Assembly: GCF_900240335.1 (NCBI RefSeq)
Contig: NZ_LT964979.1
Coordinates: 434,001-498,000 of the forward strand
Direction of reading: 5' to 3'
DNA length: 64,000 nt
DNA from: Flavimobilis massiliensis
GTDB lineage: Bacteria; Actinomycetota; Actinomycetes; Actinomycetales; Cellulomonadaceae
Below are positions 9,401-16,996 of this stretch, piece after piece (positions within the stretch are counted from its first letter, which is position 1; every line of letters begins with the position of its first letter). The notes beneath the pieces were generated by a model that was given only the letters and a program-made list of their open reading frames with translations, was not told where the DNA came from and did no database searches. The translations under genes were made by a program, and so were the position numbers.

Positions 9401-9936
9401 CGGGCTTGTTCACCTCGGTCGACCCTGTGGTCGGGGGCAACGAGACGGTCTACGGGTATCCGAGCGATCCTGTCAATAAGCTCGACCTCGACGGGCGCAA
9501 GAGTTGGTGGTCACGCAACTGGAAGAAGGTGGTCGTCGGTGTTGTCGTCGCTGCGGTTGTCGTCGGGGCTGTGGCGTGTGTCGCCGCTTCGGGTGGAGGA
9601 TGCCTAGGTGCGATCGCAACAGGAGCGAGAACTGCCCGAGCGCTTCCGGGGGCGATTCGCTTACTCAAGGGGGTCAAGGCCGGTAAACAGGGGCTGACGG
9701 CTACGAGGCGGCAGAGCGACTTGGCCGGACGTCTGTGGACTCGAGGTCAACGAGCCAGCAAACCTGGGACCTGGGCGGGCCAGTCGTTCACGAGGTCGTG
9801 GTCTAGCCGCACGGGGAATCAATACCGGACGCCCACTGTTAAGAACAACAAGAGTTTCAGAGGGACGTACTCGAACTTTGAAAGCAAGAGTGGAGCCAAC
9901 GTGCACGTGAGGATTAGGGGAGGGGCGCACTGGTGA
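3424..9936 (+). CDS. Secreted RHS/YD-repeat polymorphic toxin-like protein
   Basis: A 2,170-residue protein. Residues 1-40 are a signal peptide (basic start, hydrophobic core, cleavage near AVA-AP). Residues ~320-505 form a DNRLRE-type domain, and ~515-720 carry fibronectin-like strands. Around 815-880 is the usual RHS lead-in (VALWTGEML...SRTYAS), followed by many YD repeats to ~1950 (RYDALGRTLEV, YDAAGRVASF, YDALGRQTLV). The RHS-associated core is at ~1980-2024 (LFNSVTGLFTSVDP...YGYPSDPVNKLDLDG). A hydrophobic helix (~2035-2060) precedes a ~85-residue basic C-terminal domain with conserved-looking NKSFRGTYSNF and VHVRIRGGAHW. In this class a shell formed by the YD repeats encloses a variable C-terminal toxin. 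The toxin type is not recognised. The next gene overlaps by 4 bases, the usual place for the immunity gene. Confidence 0.9.
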   Translation: MMRSSSVSGRRGWTSSCAAVAAVGSLAVAGQLVPGVAVAAPAAAEPVKVTSAGATSEAADALTAMLAAKLQGSRVEDLSARTESSKRFANPEGTWTVEDFGLPVQVQDGDGTWQEIDLTLETGSDGTISPRVSATPVEIGGGAPGELGRTEVAEDALLAVTWPGGDLGEPVLEGATAVYKVDETSDLLVTATRTGMNVRLRLNEAPAEPVDEVVLGLEARGGALVERDGGVALLDEAGEVLGQTAELVAWDDAGAAGGAGTEASEVVELSPELSKATTRTERVAGARRAVRSHKLRLGVPEGFLTDPATVYPVVIDPDISSMTGRGDTWMRSGTGSKSTDSQLVVGNTTATAAEARTYIGWEVADTTRLPAGAEILSAAMQLFQFEANSCVARRTNVHPLGTAFSVSDTWANRPTAKTDTGTSTYFTDNRGGGTCTSSNGFVNVPLTAMVKYWQANPAKNFGLVLNVPTENIGDASYSKRYCSWNEDPSASACNVHSRGPKLAITYTKTPPAPGAPTFVSTGTAGWTSNQRPTLTTSGKDAYTDAVKYEMQILTGTTVAASCTTAQVASGAAASCTPATSLPATGGTSYTVRARTINAHGKASGWSGTRALGLDTVAPPAPTISATGLSNGGWNDAALTSSTFTYTGGAANNVVRYIVRRDGGAETSLASTSSGPVTHAWSPLPVGGHTVTVTSVDRVGKVSAPATFTFGTGKPSITVPGAGGVKATSSVRVEASGPAPAPGTTVTAYIRWRNIDAGSQTWGTPAVLPSTVSGTTVRVAQNVDAYAVAAAMGRERLHTTLEMQVYFTYSQAGAGTKYTDARRLFYVPHAFGNGFPVAEAGPGQVALWTGEMLTSATDVSVPGFGSELTVSRTYASFDNAASLPGPFGPGWTASFDGAAGGAATYDVEDSTGFDGTFALVDEEFNALFYGHPAGRQAGAPRTGRYVPLDEDTAGTETTLDVSVSGTTYRLVLTEADGTRTTWVRTAVETWVVESVQEPGSASATTFGRDGAGRITRIVAPVPARSGGAITCVAGAEQPGCRVLTITYATTTTGTQVAGQVSQVSYTAFDPQTSAMRTTVVATYAYDSAKRLIKVTDPRANLSTSYAYGGLTKAGVPQLASLTPAGLAPYTFTYANLTSGGMALTDALTKVDRAAGTGVAAARLAAFGYFVPLSTGADVSATSVARWEQPGAPTAAFVVLGQDAPASLNAQALSGTNGRYGSYQYTDASGYVLNTADWGGSSWNLTATRYDSGGRVIHELDERGIAAILDERAAGRTPLVDSFATLTRFNAEIKAATAITPAVGAVVPAGTVLVPAGARVTDTWAPAVEYTGADGTVLLGRLHTRTTFDAGAPNSGINHKTGLAWNLATEQVTYLVDAGAGTTEPGGDVDLTGAVEVSRVRTGYDPIDGASVTGETSGWVLGAATSQTTVDPDGPDLVTRTRYDALGRTLEVREPTSDGTDDRTTRSLYYTADAQSAGGFTDARCGAKPAWAGMECLTRSAAGTAKKAETLTEYSHYMASAKTVESAGGATRTTTTTFDNAGRETQVATTASGLTGSTARPAIRYTYDPATGLKTETATVDGASVIAKVSETFDGWGRQIAYADSVTGSASASTTYDAAGRVASFTDALGRVTTNTYEPVTGRLVGQAVAGVGSFTAEYSNVGDLVSQSMPGGVAQSSAYDRSGQEIALSYAINGVAAYSWSLSRDALGRISQMNGPSADGNGRVQSYGYDRPGRLTQVKDIAAGVCTSRSYAFDAAGNRTSLTTNAGDGECAGASDLVRSWSYDKADRVLNAGTGQGSYVYDALGRQTLVPAGDAPGGSDIEIAYFDDDLARSITTGGTSTTFDLDALARRSVTTTTGAGSGVVTRVYSDSSDNPTGAREVSGGVTRTSSYAGAIAGDVLYTQVDSAEATLTSVAIADPIGSVVATHALSDVGGTRTALPGSGSGLAVYDEYGNRAGAGVKAGALDYGWLGGKERASDPSGLVLMGVRLFNSVTGLFTSVDPVVGGNETVYGYPSDPVNKLDLDGRKSWWSRNWKKVVVGVVVAAVVVGAVACVAASGGGCLGAIATGARTARALPGAIRLLKGVKAGKQGLTATRRQSDLAGRLWTRGQRASKPGTWAGQSFTRSWSSRTGNQYRTPTVKNNKSFRGTYSNFESKSGANVHVRIRGGAHW

Positions 9937-10727
9937 CCCGGCGCCAGATCTCCGTTCCCAGCGAGTTGTGGACCCTCGGGCAGCGGAGGTTCTTCGGGAT
10001 GGGGCGAGACAGCGAGGGTGTCGAGTTTCTGTTTCGAGTCTCAGGGGTATCGGTTGAACTGTCTGCGGCTTCTAGGAAGAGGTGGTCGACGCGTTCGAGA
10101 ACTGGCGAGTTGCGGAAGGAGCTGATGTCATTCGAATGGATCGCGACATCAAGCCGGGATGGGGGCGCGCTTCCTGCGATTGACGAGTTTCAGACGCCCG
10201 TTGGTGATCATCGCGAGTTCTCTGTCGAGGGCCTCGAATGCCATCGTTGGATTGTGAACGAGTCCAGTCTTGCAGAGCTTCGGGAAAAGGGACCGTCGGT
10301 AGCGGCCCATGTCCCTGATGTGGCGCGATCCCTTCGCGGAGCGCCAGCGCTGGGAGGCCTCGCAGTCGTCGGTGAACTTGATGCTGGAGACCATGGGCAT
10401 GCGATCGTCGGGGTCACGCTCCTCGACTACGATTCCGTGGAGGATGGCGCTGGTTGGAAGGGAATCGAGCCAGCTTTCGAGACTGGCACCGGATGTGCAG
10501 GGAGGCCAACGGGCCTCGTGCCCGCGGCGATTGAACTGGACCTGTCGTTCGAGTGGTGTGGGAACCCGGAGCGATGTTCGCGCCGGCACAGCGATTCTTA
10601 CCGGGGAGGTGCCGAAGGTGCCTACGGGGGGTATGGATCATTCATCGGTTCCGTGTTGCGCGATATGGCTGATGCTGAACGGAGCTGCTGGATGTCAATC
10701 CTTTGCGAGAGGCTTATCGTTCGCTGA
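9933..10727 (+). CDS. Candidate immunity protein for the RHS toxin
   Basis: A 264-residue protein starting at a GTG that overlaps the RHS stop by 4 bases (GTGA), which implies translational coupling. There is no signal peptide or membrane helix, so it should stay in the cytoplasm, as an immunity protein must. Codon use is clearly less GC-biased than in the flanking genes, typical of exchanged toxin/immunity cassettes. It contains a cysteine/histidine cluster near residues 210-224 (WCGNPERCSRRHSD). No family is recognised. The role is inferred only from position and coupling. The C-terminal ~50 residues are glycine- and serine-rich and could be read differently if a sequence error exists. Confidence 0.65.
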   Translation: MTRRQISVPSELWTLGQRRFFGMGRDSEGVEFLFRVSGVSVELSAASRKRWSTRSRTGELRKELMSFEWIATSSRDGGALPAIDEFQTPVGDHREFSVEGLECHRWIVNESSLAELREKGPSVAAHVPDVARSLRGAPALGGLAVVGELDAGDHGHAIVGVTLLDYDSVEDGAGWKGIEPAFETGTGCAGRPTGLVPAAIELDLSFEWCGNPERCSRRHSDSYRGGAEGAYGGYGSFIGSVLRDMADAERSCWMSILCERLIVR

Positions 10728-10946
10728 CACTTGTCGGCGGTAGCCGCGAAGGCGGTGTCGTGGGGGCGTCCGTGCATCCGGGTATGGCAGGTGCCAACGG
10801 AACTCGCGCTCTGCGCTCCGTGAGCCACAAGTTCTGAGAGTGCGCCGCCGGTCGATACAGCTCGGGTGGGGCAACCCGCGGACCGTTGGCCTCCGGCCGG
10901 GCACGCGGCCAGAGGACCGGGAGAACGGCCATGCCCTCCCGTCCGT

Positions 10947-13900
10947 CTACAGGTCTTGCGAGCCCGCCCCGTCAAGGTCTCGGACCTGAGGTGCAGGCGT
11001 GCTCGGGACGGCCTCATTCGTCGGAGTGGACGTCGCGGCTGAACTCTCCGCACTCAGGGCGCGGGCCAGTTCGGTCCAGGTTGCTAAGCGCGCCGCTTCG
11101 TCCTCGGCAGGGCGCGGCCCGAGCGGTGTGGGGTGCTCGACGTCGTAGCGGTCGCGGTAGAAGGCGATCGCCGCGAGCAGCTGTTCGTGGCCCGGAAGGT
11201 GCGGGTCGACGTGGCCCGCCCACGGGGTCATCGCCGCGGCTTCGACCAGGACGCGGGTGCGTTCGGCGATGTGTTCGGCGTTGATCGCCAGGGCCTCGTC
11301 GAGGCCCTGGTCCTGGGCGCGCACAGGCCGGATGAGATCCTCGAGCTCGACGTCGGTGGTGAGGTCGATGCCGGTGACGTGAGCGTACTTGCGCAGGCGC
11401 GCGGCTAGGACGGCGGCGGCGTCACGCATGTGCTCGAGGCCGTCGGCCCCGAACTGGGTCAGGAGCTCGTCGACGTTGACGCCGGCGTCGGTGAGCCGGT
11501 CGACGACGACGCCGAGCGTCGCCAGCCGAGGGGAGGACGCGACCGCTGCCGCGTCGGTTGCGGGCATCGTGGCGGCGATCTGCGCGAGGAGCGCCTCGCG
11601 TCCGCGGTCTGCGCGTTCGTCCGCGGCCAGGGACAGCAACAGGTCCCGCTCGGCATGCAGACGCGAGAGGGAGTGGTGCTCGCTCGTCCAGCGCTCGGAG
11701 GTCTCGTGGGCGGTGAGCTCGGCGCCGGAGGTGGAAATGATGCGTTCCAGCGTGGAGCGCCACGTGTCGAGATCAGCCGCCGCCACGAGGCGTTCGCGGT
11801 CGGGCGCGGGGTCTTGCTGGCCGACCCAGGTGGTGTTGGCCTTGCGGCCTCGGGTCATGGCGACGTAGTACGTCTCGCGGGTCATGGAGGTGTCTGAGGG
11901 CACGACGACGTGGCCGACGTCAACGGTGGTGCCCTGGGCGCGGTGGGCGGTGATGGCGTAGCCGAGCTCGCCGTGCTCGGCGAGGTTCGCGCGGGGGATG
12001 ACGAAGGTGGCTCCGTCCTCGGTGTCGGTGCGCTGGGCGTGGACCTTGGTTCGGGTGATGGAGGTGATGCGTAGCGGGGTGCCGTTGCGGATGAAGTCCC
12101 CGCGGGAGTCGACCAGGGTGCGGTCAACCTTGCGGTAGAGGACCTGGTCGCCAACGCCGGCGTCGGCGCCGGCGCGCAGGGTGGCGAGCTGGGTGATGTC
12201 GACCTCGCCGGTGGCGCGCCGGTCGAGGGTGAAGCGCTGGTTGAGGTCGGCGACGGCGGCGTTGGTCGCGGCGATGAGGATCGTGGAGCGGCCCGCGGTC
12301 TGGTCGTCGCGGGCTGCGGCGTATGCGGCCTCCAGGATGTCCTCGTCGCTGCCGGCCTTGATGCGGTCGTGGGTGAGGTAGGTGTCGATGACGTCCGTGT
12401 TCCCGGCGCGCAGCGCGAGGGAGGAGGTCGGTTCCCAGTCCTTGTTGTCGGCTCCGTCGAAGCGCCACACCGAGTCCAGCGCCACGGTCGCACCGCGGCG
12501 CTCGAGCCAGCCCAGGACGCCGCCGGCGTCGACGGCGTCGAGCTGGGCGGGGTCGCCGACGAGCAGCACCTTCGCGCCGGCCTGCTCGGCCTGACGTGCG
12601 AGCTCGGCCAGGGCGTGCGTCCCGGACATGGACGCCTCGTCGACGATGAGGAGCTGGCCGGCGCGCAGCTGCCAGGACTCGGCCCGGGCCAGGGCCTTGG
12701 CGAGCCCTCGGCGGGCACCGGCGTGCCGGTGGGGCCGGGCCTCGTCGTCGAGGACCTGGTGCATCTCGGCGATGAACGCGGCGCGCTGCTCGGCGCCGGC
12801 CCCGACGGTCTCGTGCAGGCGCTTGGCGATCGTGGTGGTCTCGATGCCGGTCTCGGCACCCAGGACGGCTGCGGCCTGCGCCGAGGTCGTGACGCCAACG
12901 ACGGAACCAGCGCCGTGGATCTCCTCCCATGCCGTGCGCACCGCGCGCATGGTGGTGGTCTTGCCGGTGCCGGCGGGCCCCACGATGGCCGAGAGACCGG
13001 CTGGGTCGGCGAGCACGGTGCGTGCGACGCGCTCCTGATCCTCGGCCAGGGCGAAGCCCTTGTCGGTGCGCTGCGCCGAGGAGGCTGCGGCGACCAGGCG
13101 CGCGGCGTCGTCGACGGTGAGGTGGGCGTCGGTCGCGGTCTGGGTGCGCGCCAGCAGGTAGGCCTCCGCGTCGAGGATCGCGGTGTCGGTGAAGACGCGG
13201 GTCTGATCGTCGTCGAAGATCGACCGGCCGCGCAGGGTCAGGCGCCCGTCGGCCAGCTGGGCGGCGCTGAGGCGGTAGCGGGTCGTGGAGATCTCCACCG
13301 ATGCCCCGGCCACGGCGGTGGTGATCGCGTCGACGAGCTCGCGGCGCACCGTCGGACTCGGGCAGCGCACCGCGCGGGTGACGCGCTCGACCTCAGCGCG
13401 AATGTTGGCCAAGGTCCACGTCGAGCGGGTGGCAGCGACCTGGGCGTGGACGAGCGCGGCGATCTGGCCGCCGGCCTCGCCCGTCTGGGCGACGTCGGCG
13501 AGGATCTCGTCCAGGGTGAGGGACGCGAGGTGGTTGACGAGCGGGTCGTCGGGGTCCCGGTCGCGTCCGGCGACGTCGGGCGTCGTGGGGCGGTCCATGA
13601 CACCTGCGACGAGCGCGGGCACGTCGATGCCGGCGGCTACGGCCTGCCCGCGCCAGCGCCGGCGGAGCTCGGCGAGCGGGGTGGCTTCGGCGTCCTTGGC
13701 CTTGCGGGTCTCGCGCCACGCCGTCTGGTGGATGCGCGCCAGGTCGCGGCCCTTGGGCGGGCGCCCGTGGGTCGCGCGGTACTCGCCCTCGAGCTCGGCC
13801 TGCCGGGCGCGGATCGCCTGGTCACGGGAGGAGAACGCTTCGAGCAGCGTCTCGGGCACGCCGACGGCGTCCAGGACGACCGCCGAGCTCGTCGAGGCGG

Positions 13901-14615
13901 CGCGGCCCTCGCGTTCGGCGAACTCGATGCCGCAGGTGCGGGCGAGCTCGTCGAGCAGCAGGTTCTCGTGGGTCTCCGACAGGGACACCGCGGCCTTGTA
14001 GGCGGCGCGGGAGTCCACGGTGAGCCACTTGCCGTCGCGGGCGCGCTGGACGCGGTTGGCGACGACGACGTGGGTGTGAAGGTGCGGGTCGCCGTCGCGG
14101 GTGTCGAAGTGGTGGAAGACGCCCGCCATGACACCCAGCGTGGCCTCGGCGGCCACGCCGCCGGATCCCGAGCGGGTCTGGAGGATGCGCTCCTCGAAGT
14201 AGGTCAGGGTCTGGTCGATGGCCGCGGAGTGCGCGGCCTGGATGCGCGCCCGCGTGGGGCCGTCGGCCAGCGCCCACAGCGCGGAGACGGACTTGGGCAT
14301 CGTGAACGTCAGGTCGAAGCCAGCCACCGAGCCCTCCGGGCGCGCCTTGCCGCCGAGCTGGGCGCCGCTGGTGGGGTGGCGGAACTCCTTGAAGAGCCGC
14401 GAGGCCTCGACCCCGGTGATCGTCGCGGACATGTCCAGGCCTGCGGCTGCGGCACCCGCTCCCGCCCAGCGTCCCGGGGGCGTGCCGGTGGCGGCGTAGT
14501 AGCCGACCAGGTCCGGGCCTTCCGAGCGGCTCAGGGGGTTGTCGCCTGCGGCGACGGTGCTGAGCAGGTAGTCGACGCCGGCGATCGTCGACAGGCGGGT
14601 GAACTGGACGGTCAT
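10947..14615 (-). CDS. traA: MobF/TraA-type conjugative relaxase-helicase
   Basis: A 1,222-residue protein that should nick the transfer origin, stay bound to the 5' end and unwind the DNA. The N-terminal TrwC-type relaxase domain (1 to ~300) has candidate catalytic tyrosines (Y16; a YY pair in DLVGYYAATG) and the three-histidine metal site HFDTRDGDPHLHTH near 168-182. A SF1 helicase follows: Walker A VGPAGTGKTTT near 545, Walker B LLIVDEASMSG near 658, and a C-terminal UvrD-like part with ITAHRAQGTTVD near 888 and YVAMTRGR near 918. The last ~300 residues are a helical tail; their final part is duplicated as a broken copy at 2758-3308. It is last in a minus-strand set, 9 bases behind the C5 methyltransferase. 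Confidence 0.9.
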   Translation of the reverse strand: MTVQFTRLSTIAGVDYLLSTVAAGDNPLSRSEGPDLVGYYAATGTPPGRWAGAGAAAAGLDMSATITGVEASRLFKEFRHPTSGAQLGGKARPEGSVAGFDLTFTMPKSVSALWALADGPTRARIQAAHSAAIDQTLTYFEERILQTRSGSGGVAAEATLGVMAGVFHHFDTRDGDPHLHTHVVVANRVQRARDGKWLTVDSRAAYKAAVSLSETHENLLLDELARTCGIEFAEREGRAASTSSAVVLDAVGVPETLLEAFSSRDQAIRARQAELEGEYRATHGRPPKGRDLARIHQTAWRETRKAKDAEATPLAELRRRWRGQAVAAGIDVPALVAGVMDRPTTPDVAGRDRDPDDPLVNHLASLTLDEILADVAQTGEAGGQIAALVHAQVAATRSTWTLANIRAEVERVTRAVRCPSPTVRRELVDAITTAVAGASVEISTTRYRLSAAQLADGRLTLRGRSIFDDDQTRVFTDTAILDAEAYLLARTQTATDAHLTVDDAARLVAAASSAQRTDKGFALAEDQERVARTVLADPAGLSAIVGPAGTGKTTTMRAVRTAWEEIHGAGSVVGVTTSAQAAAVLGAETGIETTTIAKRLHETVGAGAEQRAAFIAEMHQVLDDEARPHRHAGARRGLAKALARAESWQLRAGQLLIVDEASMSGTHALAELARQAEQAGAKVLLVGDPAQLDAVDAGGVLGWLERRGATVALDSVWRFDGADNKDWEPTSSLALRAGNTDVIDTYLTHDRIKAGSDEDILEAAYAAARDDQTAGRSTILIAATNAAVADLNQRFTLDRRATGEVDITQLATLRAGADAGVGDQVLYRKVDRTLVDSRGDFIRNGTPLRITSITRTKVHAQRTDTEDGATFVIPRANLAEHGELGYAITAHRAQGTTVDVGHVVVPSDTSMTRETYYVAMTRGRKANTTWVGQQDPAPDRERLVAAADLDTWRSTLERIISTSGAELTAHETSERWTSEHHSLSRLHAERDLLLSLAADERADRGREALLAQIAATMPATDAAAVASSPRLATLGVVVDRLTDAGVNVDELLTQFGADGLEHMRDAAAVLAARLRKYAHVTGIDLTTDVELEDLIRPVRAQDQGLDEALAINAEHIAERTRVLVEAAAMTPWAGHVDPHLPGHEQLLAAIAFYRDRYDVEHPTPLGPRPAEDEAARLATWTELARALSAESSAATSTPTNEAVPSTPAPQVRDLDGAGSQDL

Positions 14616-14624
14616 GGGGGCCTT

Positions 14625-15740
14625 TCAGAAGAGCGTGAAGGTGCTGGTGGCCTCGGAGAGGTCGTAGCCGAGGGGCGGGCCCTCGACCGTCGTGACGAGG
14701 GCCGTGTCCGGGGTGGATGGCTGGGGTCCGTAGAGAAGTTCGAGCTCGCGTGCGACCGGGGCGTTCGCGTCCAGGCCGAGCGTCCCGCCGAGGACCATGG
14801 CGGCCACGATGGGTGAGACGACGTCGCCGGCCTGTTGGAACTGGCTCGTGCGTGACCCTGTCCAGGGATAGTCGTGGCGGAAGCCCGACAGCAGCCCTGC
14901 TTCCTGCGGGGTGAGGTGGAGCCCGTCGTCCCGTTGCCATGAGCGGGCCCTGCCGGTCAGGCACCATGAGGGCTGGTCGGCACTGAAGGCGTTGCCTCCT
15001 GAGGAGCGGCGTTGCCCGCGCGTGACGACGTCGTGCCCCGCCGGCCATCCGAGCGCGTCGGCCATGGACCGCTCCAGGTGGCGGCCGTCGTGACCCACGT
15101 TGGTGGGGCGGTCGCGGTGCGCGACGATGAAGGTGCGCGCGCGGCGAGAGGGAACCCCCAGGTTGCGGGAGTCGATCTGCACGACGTTGAAACCCATCCA
15201 GTCCATCGCAGCGAACTCGGCGACGAGATCTTCGAAGGCAAAGTCGACGGCGGGCACCTGCTCCATGGCGAACCACTCGAGGTTCTCCATGGTCATCGCC
15301 CACGTCCCGGCGATCGCGAGCATCGCGGTGCGCGGGTCCATGCCCTCGATGTCAGCCAGGGCCTCCAGAGGCGGGATACCCCAGCCGATGCCCGTCCACA
15401 CATCGAGCACGCTCTGGTAGTCCCGCCCGCACCCCTGCCGCTTGCCGGCCGGGGAGAAGGTCGGGCAGGGCGGGGACGCAATGAGGCCGGTCGCGTAGGG
15501 GTAGGAGGCAGGGTTGATGGTGGCGACGTCGACGAGCCTGCGGGAGTGCCCGGCGGCCCTGGCGGTGGCGCAGGCGTCGGGTGAGATGTCGAGCCCTTCG
15601 GCCTGGAGGTCGAGGCCGAGGATCCGCGCGCCCTCGTCCCAGCCTCCTGGGCCGGCGCAGAGATTGACGGTGGCGACCTGGCTGCGCCGCTCGGCCTCGA
15701 GCTCGTCGAGCAGGTCGATCGGCGCAGCCGCCCACGTCAT
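14625..15740 (-). CDS. DNA (cytosine-5-)-methyltransferase
   Basis: A 371-residue protein; the ATG at 15740 overlaps the stop of the preceding gene by 4 bases, which fixes the start. Motifs appear in order: I (NLCAGPGGWDEG, 26-37), IV with catalytic cysteine (SPPCPTFSPAGKR, Cys92), VI (ENLEW, 153-157) and VIII (QIDSRNLGVPSRRARTF, 189-205). A short target-recognition stretch follows, then motif IX/X (QAGDVVSPIVA near the C-terminus). It transfers a methyl group from SAM to cytosine C5. No restriction partner is adjacent. In a transfer operon it may modify incoming DNA against host restriction; that role is inferred. Target sequence cannot be read from the protein. Confidence 0.88.
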   Translation of the reverse strand: MTWAAAPIDLLDELEAERRSQVATVNLCAGPGGWDEGARILGLDLQAEGLDISPDACATARAAGHSRRLVDVATINPASYPYATGLIASPPCPTFSPAGKRQGCGRDYQSVLDVWTGIGWGIPPLEALADIEGMDPRTAMLAIAGTWAMTMENLEWFAMEQVPAVDFAFEDLVAEFAAMDWMGFNVVQIDSRNLGVPSRRARTFIVAHRDRPTNVGHDGRHLERSMADALGWPAGHDVVTRGQRRSSGGNAFSADQPSWCLTGRARSWQRDDGLHLTPQEAGLLSGFRHDYPWTGSRTSQFQQAGDVVSPIVAAMVLGGTLGLDANAPVARELELLYGPQPSTPDTALVTTVEGPPLGYDLSEATSTFTLF

Positions 15741-16414
15741 GCAGGTCCCCACGGGAACGCCGTCGCCTCGCCGCAGGCGTGGTCGACGTGAGGCCCTGGG
15801 ACGTAGGTGACGGATGGGCTGGGCCGAGGGACTGGGGCGGCGTCGGGGGCGGACCACAGTCCGTCCATGTCGAACAGGGCCACTTCCTCCGGTGCGCCGC
15901 CCGCGCCTCGGGAGCACGGGGCACTCAGGCACGCGGTGACGGAGTGTTCGAGGCTGGCCATGAGGTCCGCCTTGGCGTCGGTGAACTCGATCAGCCGTGC
16001 GGCGCGCCAGGTGGCGTTGAGTTCCAGGTAGGCCTGCCTGTCGTCGGCAGCGACCCCGCGACCATCGACGTGGATGCCGTGGGCGCGGGCGAGCGAGTCG
16101 GGCAAGTGAACGGGGTAGGTGTGATCGAGGACGCCGAGTGCGCGGAGCAGCACCTCGAGCTCGTCGCGCTCGTTGAGCGACAGGAGCCGAGCGTGCTCGG
16201 CTACGCGCGCCCACGGGAGGACCTCGCGGGCCTGGCCGACGGTCGCGCCCTCGGCGTCGATGACGACGCGCACGCCTCCGCGGTTCGTCTCCACGGCGCT
16301 TGGGTAGAGCGGGGCGCGTCCGGCCAGGCGAAGTGCGATCTGGTGCGTGTCGCACGCGCTGCGCAGCAGGTGGAGCTCGCGCTCGTCGAGACGGCGCGCG
16401 TGGGAGGCGGTCAC
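15737..16414 (-). CDS. Unknown protein of the transfer operon
   Basis: A 225-residue protein. The GTG at 16414 overlaps the previous stop by 4 bases (GTGA), and its own stop overlaps the methyltransferase ATG by 4 bases, so it is embedded in a translationally coupled chain. It is predominantly helical and charged, with no signal peptide or membrane segment. It contains ARLLSLNERDELEVLL near 70-85 and YLELNATWRAARLIEFTDAK near 132-152. No family is recognised. Its constant coupling to methyltransferase and relaxase suggests a role in mobile-element DNA handling or regulation, but nothing in the sequence proves it. Confidence 0.7.
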   Translation of the reverse strand: MTASHARRLDERELHLLRSACDTHQIALRLAGRAPLYPSAVETNRGGVRVVIDAEGATVGQAREVLPWARVAEHARLLSLNERDELEVLLRALGVLDHTYPVHLPDSLARAHGIHVDGRGVAADDRQAYLELNATWRAARLIEFTDAKADLMASLEHSVTACLSAPCSRGAGGAPEEVALFDMDGLWSAPDAAPVPRPSPSVTYVPGPHVDHACGEATAFPWGPA

Positions 16415-16950
16415 AGGCCCGGCCCGTCGTGCCCGGAGCCGGTCCACGAGACGGGCACGTCCACGTTCGTCGTCACCGGCGACGGGGTCATGGGGTGGCC
16501 GTCGAGGTGCACGGTGAGCGCGCCCGTGTGGTCGGCCACGACGAGGTCGTAGCCCTCCGAGGTGCTCTCCACGTGCACTGTGACGACGGTGGCACCTTCG
16601 TCGTTGTCGAGGTCGACGCGTCCGTAGCGGTCGGGGTCACCGTCGGTGGGCCACACCGTCGGCTGCAGGCGCGCGCCGGTGTCGTACGGGCTGGGCGACA
16701 GGCTCGGCGCGGTGAGGCTTGCCTCGGTGCGGCGGTGCTCGTCGAGCGCGGCCTGGAGCACGTCGCGGGCCGTGTCCTGCTCGACCTGCCGGCGTATTGC
16801 GGAGGCGACGTCGTCGTCGGTGTAGTGGTCGGCGAAGTCGGGCTGCTCGCGCCACTCCTTCCAGAAGGTCTGGGCGTCGGAGACGGCGGTGAGCAGAGCC
16901 TCGGCGGTGTGGACGTCGACGAAGATGCGGCGGTTGGTGGGGGTGGTCAT
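16411..16950 (-). CDS. Unknown acidic protein of the transfer operon
   Basis: A 179-residue acidic, soluble protein. The N-terminal ~75 residues are helical (contains DVHTAEALLTAVSDAQTFW and a DDDVASAIRRQVEQD segment). The C-terminal half is strand-rich, with alternating hydrophobic runs (EGATVVTVHVESTSEGYDLV, then GALTVHLDGHPM). It overlaps the next gene by 4 bases and lies 46 bases downstream of the zinc-ribbon gene. No family is recognised. Confidence 0.7.
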   Translation of the reverse strand: MTTPTNRRIFVDVHTAEALLTAVSDAQTFWKEWREQPDFADHYTDDDVASAIRRQVEQDTARDVLQAALDEHRRTEASLTAPSLSPSPYDTGARLQPTVWPTDGDPDRYGRVDLDNDEGATVVTVHVESTSEGYDLVVADHTGALTVHLDGHPMTPSPVTTNVDVPVSWTGSGHDGPGL

Positions 16951-16996
16951 CGGAGGCTCCTGGGGTACTGGGTCGGGTTCATGACGACGCTGGTGG

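Noticed and set aside
10149..10589. 146-codon minus-strand frame opposite the candidate immunity gene
   Set aside because: Its product looks more protein-like than most shadows, but it lacks a ribosome site. The plus-strand frame is coupled to the RHS gene by a 4-base overlap and is open over 264 codons. Kept as the less likely alternative.
12369..14816. 815-codon plus-strand frame opposite the relaxase
   Set aside because: Low-complexity Gly/Arg/Val product and antisense to a gene with complete relaxase and helicase motifs.
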